From the NCBI GenBank assembly GCA_910585645.1, contig CAJUFP010000139.1:1-10228 (forward strand): a DNA stretch of 10,228 nt. Reading direction: 5' to 3'. Both the position numbers and the translations under genes were made by a program. The stretch is from an uncultured Hungatella sp. (GTDB lineage: Bacteria > Bacillota > Clostridia > Lachnospirales > Lachnospiraceae). How positions within the stretch are numbered: the stretch's first letter is position 1; each line of letters opens with the position of its first letter. Positions 5,588 to 10,228 of this stretch are shown here, in pieces. Below the pieces are notes generated by a model that was not told where the DNA came from, did not search any database, and saw nothing but the letters and a program-made list of their open reading frames with translations.

Positions 5588-6271
5588 CTACCTGCTCTCC
5601 TCCAGTCCCCGTCCTTTTGCCGTCATAAGGATAGCGTCCACCACCTGGTCAATGGTCATATCCGACGAATCCAGAAAAACGGCGTCCTCTGCCTGCTTTA
5701 GAGGAGCGATGTCCCGGTTCATGTCCCGATGATCCCTCTCAATAATATCTTGCTCAATTTCTTCCAAATTACACATCTGACCCTTTTCTTTCAGCTCCTT
5801 AAATCTCCGCAGAGCCCGCACATGGCTGCTGGCTGTCAGATAGATCTTGGTCTGGGCACCGGGAAGGACGCAGGTGCCGATGTCCCGCCCGTCCATGATC
5901 ACGTTCTCCTCTGCGGCAAGCTGCCTCTGCAGCTTAAGAAGCTTCTGTCTCACCGGGGCGTAGACCGATATGGCTGACGTCATGGACCCAACCTCCTCCG
6001 TACGGATCAGACCGGACACGTCCTCCCCGTTTAACCACACCTGCTGCGCCCCATCCTCATACTTAAGGGAAATGTTCATCCTTTGGCAGGCCGCCTCTAT
6101 GGCGCTCTCGTCATTTCTGTCAAGGCCCTCCCGCAGGCAGTAAAGGGCCATAGCCCGGTACATGGCTCCCGTGTCCACGTAGATGAATCCCAGCTTTGCC
6201 GCAGCCTTTTTGGCGATGGTGCTCTTTCCGGCTCCGGCCGGGCCGTCGATGGCGATGTTGTACGTTGTCAT
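5588..6271 (-). CDS. cmk: Cytidylate kinase
   Basis: This 227-residue protein phosphorylates CMP and dCMP with ATP, a cytoplasmic step in pyrimidine nucleotide and DNA precursor supply. The P-loop is G10-S17 (GPAGAGKS). The CMP-binding VDTGAMYRA block is at 32-40, the conserved MDGRDIGT block at 126-133, and the arginine-rich lid (ERDHRDMNRDIAPL) around 178-191. Length and layout are those of bacterial Cmk. GGAG lies 13 bases before the ATG, a long spacing, and no better in-frame start is seen. The gene sits between the small AT-rich reading frame (40 bases upstream) and ispH (0 bases downstream). The cmk-ispH-S1 order is common in Clostridia and links nucleotide, isoprenoid and translation functions only through co-transcription. 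Confidence 0.96.
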   Translation of the reverse strand: MTTYNIAIDGPAGAGKSTIAKKAAAKLGFIYVDTGAMYRAMALYCLREGLDRNDESAIEAACQRMNISLKYEDGAQQVWLNGEDVSGLIRTEEVGSMTSAISVYAPVRQKLLKLQRQLAAEENVIMDGRDIGTCVLPGAQTKIYLTASSHVRALRRFKELKEKGQMCNLEEIEQDIIERDHRDMNRDIAPLKQAEDAVFLDSSDMTIDQVVDAILMTAKGRGLEESR

Positions 6272-6311
6272 ATGATTTTATTGGCTCCTTTTTCATGTTA
6301 TGCGAGATCAT

Positions 6312-6671
6312 TCACAATCCGCCCAGCAATGCCTCTGCCCGGGACATATCATGGATATATCCCTTGATCACCTGAGCGATCCTCTCTTTATTATCGGCAG
6401 ACAATGGCCTGGAGCAATACACGGCATAATACATAGCCGCTAACTCTGCCTTTGAATACTTTGCCACGATCTGGTCGAGGCTATGATTCTGAAAGATCTC
6501 AAATACCTCTGTTTTTTCATATGTGGAATTCTCTTCTTTTTTGACGACAGATTTTTTCTTTCCATTCTTAAGTTTGCTTTTATTTACCTTTTTTAACGTT
6601 TCAAGAAAGAGATCCACGTCCTCCACATAGATTATTCCATATATGATATCATTGATCTTACATATTTGCAA
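6312..6671 (-). CDS. Uncharacterised small protein or C-terminal gene fragment
   Basis: This reading frame of up to 119 codons lies upstream of cmk, and I do not recognise it. The first part is lysine-rich and AT-rich (KKVNKSKLKNGKKK and similar, around residues 26-50). The last 60 residues (from FEIFQNHSLDQIVAKYSKAEL to the end) look like a compact helical domain. The only in-frame starts near the 5' end are TTG (6671) and a few GTG codons; none has a properly spaced ribosome binding site, and the first in-frame ATG is deep in the helical domain. It is in the same frame as the small gene ending at 6678, separated from it by one TAA and two sense codons. It may therefore be the distal part of a gene split by a stop, or a gene whose start is unusual. 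Its A/T-richer codon use differs from the neighbouring genes. Confidence 0.5.
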   Translation of the reverse strand: MQICKINDIIYGIIYVEDVDLFLETLKKVNKSKLKNGKKKSVVKKEENSTYEKTEVFEIFQNHSLDQIVAKYSKAELAAMYYAVYCSRPLSADNKERIAQVIKGYIHDMSRAEALLGGL

Positions 6672-6677
6672 TGCGGT

Positions 6678-6824
6678 TTAAAACACTTTTCGCTTGATAT
6701 CCTCCTCAAAAAAGCAGACATTCTCATTTGTCTGCGCGCATTTTTCGGCAATGGTGTCCTTAAGGCTTTTCAGCGCCTGACCGTAATTGACCTGCCCCCT
6801 GATTGTCATCTGTTCTTTCCGCAA
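6678..6824 (-). CDS. Uncharacterised 48-residue protein or N-terminal gene fragment
   Basis: This small frame encodes about 48 residues if read from TTG at 6824, which has AGGAGG six bases upstream. The alternative is 43 residues from ATG at 6809, which has only a weak GGAAAG in front. Codon endings are G/C-rich like the surrounding genes, which supports real coding. The peptide (core QVNYGQALKSLKDTIAEK) appears helical and carries two cysteines; I recognise no family. It begins about 40 bases after the flavoprotein stop, with no terminator between. It ends in TAA at 6678-6680, after which the same frame stays open for 121 more codons (two sense codons, then the TTG-initiated frame to 6312). 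Confidence 0.5.
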   Translation of the reverse strand: MRKEQMTIRGQVNYGQALKSLKDTIAEKCAQTNENVCFFEEDIKRKVF

Positions 6825-6864
6825 CCTTCTCCTCCTGACTCTTTTGAATGTAGATTCTCCGGTT

Positions 6865-8124
6865 TTACCACGGAATATGACTCCCGGCCGCCCACCCTGT
6901 GGACCAGGCGATCTGCAGATTAAACCCGCCCGTAACCCCGTCCAGATCCAGCACCTCCCCCGCAAAGTACAGCCCCTCAACCAGCTTAGACTCCATGGTC
7001 TTGGGCTTCACTTCCTTCACGTCAACGCCCCCCTGGGTGATGATGGCCTCCTTAAAATCCCGAAGCCCGGTAAGCACACACGTAAACCCCTTTGTGGCGT
7101 CCACAAGCCCCAACCGCTCCGCCTTGGTGATCTCGTTGACCTTCTTCTCCGGCGAAATGCCGCTGCGCCTTATCATCACCGGTATCAGCTTTGCCGGGAA
7201 AAGGCGTCCTAAGGCGTTCTTAAACTGCTTGTTGGAACACTCCTCAAAATCCCTAAGGATCCTGGCGTCCAGCTGCTCCCTGTCAAGAGCCGGCTTCAAG
7301 TCAATGGACAAGGTAAGGGGCTTTTTCGCAAGCGTCCTGGCCACAAAACTGCTGGCGCTTAAGATAATCGGCCCGCTGACCCCAAAATGGGTAAACAAAA
7401 GCTCCCCGAACTCCCGGTAAAGCTCCCTGCCCCGGTCGTCAAAGACCGCTGCCTCCACATGCTTTAGAGACAGGCCCATCAGCTCCTTGATCTCCGGCTC
7501 CTTCACAAGAAACGGAACCAGAGCAGGCACAGGCTCTATGATCCTGTGGCCCTGGTCCCTGGCAAAACGGTACCCGTCCCCCATAGAGCCGGTGGCCTCA
7601 TAGGACACCCCTCCCGTGGCCACGATCACCGCGTCGCCCCGCTCCTCAAAAGCCCTGCCTCCGTCCCGGGACCCATGCCTCACCGCCCGGATCCCCCGGC
7701 ATCTTCCCTCCTCCACAAGGATCTCCTTCACCTCACAAAACAGATGGACCACAACCCCCAGATCCTTCATGGCCCTTACAAGGGCGTTTATCACGTCCGA
7801 AGACTTATCCGACACCGGAAACACCCGCATGCCCCGCTCCACTTTCACGGGACACCCGTTTCGCTCCAAAAGATCCATCATGTCCTGGTTGGTAAACCTG
7901 GAAAAACTGCTGTACAAAAATCTGGGATTGGTCACCACATGACCCATCATCTCCTCCATATCGCAGGCATTGGTCACATTGCACCGGCCCTTGCCTGTGA
8001 TAAACAGCTTCTTTCCCAGCTTCTCATTTTTCTCATATATGTGGACCTCATGCCCACAACCTGCGGCGGCGATGGCCGCTGCCATAGAGGCCGCGCCACC
8101 GCCGATGATCAACACCTTGCTCAT
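6865..8124 (-). CDS. HI0933/BaiN-family FAD-dependent oxidoreductase
   Basis: This 419-residue flavoprotein starts with a dinucleotide-binding fold: GGGAAS at residues 8-13 and the ribose-binding E31 at the end of the second strand. The family blocks follow: GKGRCNVTN (44-52), RVFPVSDKSSDV, ATGGVSYEATGSMGDGY and the C-terminal GEVLDLDGVTGGFNLQIAWSTG. The length is normal. The family is called 'aminoacetone oxidase' or NAD(P)/FAD-dependent oxidoreductase in databases, and one gut member, BaiN, has been linked to bile-acid dehydroxylation. Because homologues are near-universal in Clostridia beside cmk, a bile-acid role here should not be assumed. The start lies 4 bases after the VOC gene stop, with only a weak ribosome binding site, so translation probably depends on coupling. 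Confidence 0.9.
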   Translation of the reverse strand: MSKVLIIGGGAASMAAAIAAAGCGHEVHIYEKNEKLGKKLFITGKGRCNVTNACDMEEMMGHVVTNPRFLYSSFSRFTNQDMMDLLERNGCPVKVERGMRVFPVSDKSSDVINALVRAMKDLGVVVHLFCEVKEILVEEGRCRGIRAVRHGSRDGGRAFEERGDAVIVATGGVSYEATGSMGDGYRFARDQGHRIIEPVPALVPFLVKEPEIKELMGLSLKHVEAAVFDDRGRELYREFGELLFTHFGVSGPIILSASSFVARTLAKKPLTLSIDLKPALDREQLDARILRDFEECSNKQFKNALGRLFPAKLIPVMIRRSGISPEKKVNEITKAERLGLVDATKGFTCVLTGLRDFKEAIITQGGVDVKEVKPKTMESKLVEGLYFAGEVLDLDGVTGGFNLQIAWSTGWAAGSHIPW

Positions 8125-8128
8125 ACTG

Positions 8129-8494
8129 TCACGCCTGGTTCAGATGGATCGCGAATCCCGCGATCTCCTCTTCAAAGTAGATAAATACGGTCTTCCCGTC
8201 CTCCACCTTTCTGGTCTCTTCCACAGGGGTCATGCCCCGGCTCTGAAAATACTCGATCGCCTTGTCGCAGTCATTGACCCTGACGGCGATATGGCCCACG
8301 CTGCCCCGGCCGTTCCCCTTCATGATCTCAACCAGGTCCCCGGCCCACACCGACTTCTCCCCCTCTCTGGTGGGAAGCCCTAAAAGCCTTAAAAAGTCTG
8401 CCGCCCACGCGGCCGCCTCCTTAGGGCTGTCGGCATTGATCCCAATGTGTCCTACTTTCATGTCAAACCGTTTTACCGCGTCCTTCTCATTCAT
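8129..8494 (-). CDS. VOC/glyoxalase-fold protein
   Basis: This 121-residue protein has the vicinal-oxygen-chelate fold with its paired beta-alpha-beta-beta-beta units: the first opens with KVGHIGIN (13-20), the second with SVGHIAVRVND (65-75), and the end is AGFAIHLNQA. Possible metal ligands are H16, E56, H68 and one of E108-E110, which fits the H/E/H/E pattern of the superfamily. From memory it resembles the small domain attached to the C-terminus of some clostridial KDPG/KHG aldolases, but here no aldolase domain precedes it. AAAGG lies 10 bases before the ATG; a second ATG at codon 12 would start the fold directly. It begins 6 bases after the PPK2 stop and ends 4 bases before the flavoprotein gene. 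The substrate is unknown. Confidence 0.82.
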   Translation of the reverse strand: MNEKDAVKRFDMKVGHIGINADSPKEAAAWAADFLRLLGLPTREGEKSVWAGDLVEIMKGNGRGSVGHIAVRVNDCDKAIEYFQSRGMTPVEETRKVEDGKTVFIYFEEEIAGFAIHLNQA

Positions 8495-8500
8495 CGCTCA

Positions 8501-10003
8501 TCAGCCTTTCTTTTTCACTTCCTTGATCTTCTTCTCCAGGGCCTCCACCACAGTCCGAAGGACCTTCACCCTGGCATAATACTTGGAGTTGCCTTCCACA
8601 ACGATCCACGGCGCGTAGGTGGTGGACGTCCTCACCAACATCTCATCCACAGCCTGCTCGTACTGATCCCACTTCTCCCGGTTGCGCCAGTCCTCGTCCG
8701 TGATCTTCCACTGCTTGGCCGGATTCTCCATCCGCTCCTTAAACCGCCGCTCCTGCTCATCTTTGTCAATGTGGAGCCAGAACTTTAAGACCACAGCCCC
8801 AAAATTAGCCATGTGGGATTCCATCTCATTGATCTCCTGGTAAGCCCGCTTCCACTCCGCCTCGGTGCAGAATCCCTCGATCCGCTCCACCATGACCCTG
8901 CCGTACCAGGTCCGGTCAAAGATGGCGATGTGGCCTGCCTTTGGCATATTGTTCCAGAACCGCCACAGGTAATGATGTACTTTCTCAATGTCATTGGGGG
9001 AGGCTGTGGGATTCACCTGATAGCCTCTGGGGTCCAGATGGCTGGTAAGCCGCTTGATGGCTCCGCCCTTTCCACCCGCGTCCCAGCCCTCAAACCCCAG
9101 AACCACGGGGATGCGCAGCCGGTACAGCTCATTGTGAAGGCGCTCCAGACGCTTCTGTAAGGAAGCCAGTTCCTTTTTGTACTCCTCCTTTGTAAGGCTC
9201 TTAGACAGGTCGATGCCTGACAGCACCCCGTTCTGGAACCGCTCTTCCTTCTTCCTGCTCTGTTTCTTTTTCGACTCCTTTGCCTCCTCGCGCCTTTCCT
9301 CCAGGGCAGCAGCCAGCCGGTCAGCCACTGTGGTCAGGATCTTCATGGCGGCGTAATCCTTGTCCGTGGACTCGATAATGGTCCAGGGCGCGTACTCGGT
9401 GTCCGTCCGCTCCAGCATCTCCTCATTGATCTTAAGGTAGGTGTCGTACTCTTTATTTCTCTTCCAGTCCTGCTTGTTCACCCTCCAGGAGGTCCCCTTT
9501 GACTCATCCAGCTTTTTAAACCGCTTCTTCTGCTCCTCCCTGGAAATGTGCAGAAACAGCTTGATGATCACGGTCCCGTCGTCAGTCAGCTGCTTCTCAA
9601 AGGACAAAATATCCTGAAACGCTCCCTCCAGATCCAGCTCCTTTTCCGGATAATCAAACCGGTCCCTCTGGACAATACTGTACCAGCTTCTGTCATAGAC
9701 CGCGATCCGCCCCTTGGCAGGGATCTTGGTCCAGTACCTCCACAGAAACGGCCTCATCTGCTCCTCCTCATTGGAGGAGTTGGTGGCAAACACGGAAAAT
9801 CCCCTGGGGTCCAGAGCCTGGATCAGGCGGTTGATCTGCACGCCCTTCCCCGCCGCGCCCATACCCTCAAACACGATCATCACCGGGATCCCCGCTGACT
9901 TGCACTCCCTCTGAAGTTCTGCCAGCCTGGCCCCCTCGGTCTCCACTACCTGCTTAAATGTGTTCTTATCCACCTTTTTCGACAGATCAATCTTCTCCAG
10001 CAT
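8501..10003 (-). CDS. pap: Polyphosphate:AMP phosphotransferase, two-domain PPK2
   Basis: This 500-residue protein consists of two PPK2 kinase domains in tandem (about residues 5-235 and 262-495), joined by a highly charged Lys/Glu/Arg linker (about 236-256). The two-domain class (PPK2 class II, Pap) transfers phosphate from polyphosphate to AMP, forming ADP. The C-terminal domain has a full Walker A (GWDAGGKG, 306-313, with D308) and Walker B region (FDRTWYGRVMVER from about 362, with D363). The N-terminal domain has GMGAAGKG (47-54), where glycine 49 replaces the Walker A aspartate, and YDRSWY near 103-108. The C-terminal half is therefore the likely catalytic one. ATG at 10003 is chosen over GTG at 10009 because AAGGAGG lies 8 bases before it. 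The gene heads the long operon. Polyphosphate use is inferred from the family. Confidence 0.92.
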   Translation of the reverse strand: MLEKIDLSKKVDKNTFKQVVETEGARLAELQRECKSAGIPVMIVFEGMGAAGKGVQINRLIQALDPRGFSVFATNSSNEEEQMRPFLWRYWTKIPAKGRIAVYDRSWYSIVQRDRFDYPEKELDLEGAFQDILSFEKQLTDDGTVIIKLFLHISREEQKKRFKKLDESKGTSWRVNKQDWKRNKEYDTYLKINEEMLERTDTEYAPWTIIESTDKDYAAMKILTTVADRLAAALEERREEAKESKKKQSRKKEERFQNGVLSGIDLSKSLTKEEYKKELASLQKRLERLHNELYRLRIPVVLGFEGWDAGGKGGAIKRLTSHLDPRGYQVNPTASPNDIEKVHHYLWRFWNNMPKAGHIAIFDRTWYGRVMVERIEGFCTEAEWKRAYQEINEMESHMANFGAVVLKFWLHIDKDEQERRFKERMENPAKQWKITDEDWRNREKWDQYEQAVDEMLVRTSTTYAPWIVVEGNSKYYARVKVLRTVVEALEKKIKEVKKKG

Positions 10004-10050
10004 AAACACGCCCTCCTTAACTATTTGTTCCGAACTTGTCTGTACCTGTT

Positions 10051-10059
10051 AGTATATCA
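10051..10059 (-). promoter_or_regulatory. Candidate extended -10 promoter for the PPK2 operon
   Basis: On the minus strand TGATATACT gives an extended -10 (TG, one base, TATACT at 10051-10056). The -35 region (TTTTAT at 10074-10079 with 17-base spacing) is poor, as allowed for extended -10 promoters. Transcription would start near 10044-10046, about 40 bases before the ATG. No other candidate of equal quality is visible between 10010 and 10140. Confidence 0.5.
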
Positions 10060-10140
10060 CATTTTGAACAATAATAAAACGGGAGAACGAGGATTTTTAT
10101 AACATTTTCCTGGGCTTGTTACCGTTCATGGGGCTGTATT

Positions 10141-10228
10141 GGTGTATTGTTGAGTGAGCAAAGGGGCGAGGGGTGTCGTGAGGCCAGTCAGAGAAGGGAA
10201 GGATGGTCCTGTCCGGGTTCAGATATGC
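10141..10228 (-). repeat. Right arm of the inverted repeat, cut by window end
   Basis: The reverse complement of this 88-base stretch aligns to 37-123 with five mismatches and a one-base gap, so the two arms face inward across about 10 kb. The element continues past the window end by an unknown amount. It lies upstream of the PPK2 promoter, with about 80 bases of unassigned AT-rich sequence between. No gene is visible in it. Confidence 0.85.

Noticed and set aside
6825..6980. Upstream extension of the small frame to 6980
   Set aside because: It overlaps the conserved C-terminus of the flavoprotein gene in another frame, and the Arg/Gly-rich translation looks non-coding. AGGAGG at 6831-6836 points to a start at 6824.
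37..10228. The whole window as a 10-kb composite transposon bounded by inverted repeats
   Set aside because: It has no transposase or recombinase, and the enclosed genes include conserved core genes in their usual clostridial order.

Overview
The window looks like a chromosomal segment from a spore-forming, moderately GC-rich member of the Clostridia, most likely Lachnospiraceae (Enterocloster/Hungatella/Lachnoclostridium type). The evidence is an alpha/beta-type small acid-soluble spore protein, the housekeeping order cmk-ispH-S1, a HI0933/BaiN-type flavoprotein just upstream of cmk, strong AGGAGG ribosome binding sites, and a PadR/HAAS/DUF4097/PspC envelope-stress cassette. Genus-level placement is inference. 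Every gene I accept lies on the minus strand, so the genes read from right to left.

Right to left, the layout is as follows. (1) 10141-10228 is one arm of an inverted repeat whose other arm is at 37-123. (2) A probable extended -10 promoter near 10051-10059 precedes a long metabolic and housekeeping run: a two-domain PPK2 polyphosphate:AMP phosphotransferase, a VOC/glyoxalase-fold protein, a HI0933-family FAD protein, two small in-frame reading frames separated by one TAA, cmk, ispH and a four-domain S1 protein. A good intrinsic terminator at 3541-3571 ends this run. (3) A stand-alone receiver-domain protein has terminators on both sides. (4) A textbook sigma-A promoter (TTGACA-17-TATAAT), overlapped by inverted and direct repeats, drives padR, a HAAS/DUF1700 membrane protein, a DUF4097 protein and a PspC-domain protein, which overlap or are closely spaced. 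(5) A small acid-soluble spore protein gene follows. A perfect 12-bp inverted repeat in front of it covers both a sigma-G-like -10 box and part of the Shine-Dalgarno.

Functionally, ispH (isoprenoid precursors), cmk (CMP/dCMP phosphorylation) and the S1 protein (mRNA binding in translation) are core functions. The PPK2 enzyme recycles AMP with polyphosphate. The padR cassette is a typical self-regulated sensor of envelope state. The SASP coats spore DNA.

No tRNA, rRNA, CRISPR array, transposase or phage gene was seen. I found no complete new multi-gene system. The observations most worth checking are the RBS-occluding repeat at the SASP gene, the inward-facing inverted repeats at the window ends, a sharp composition break inside ispH, and the in-frame stop between the two small reading frames upstream of cmk.
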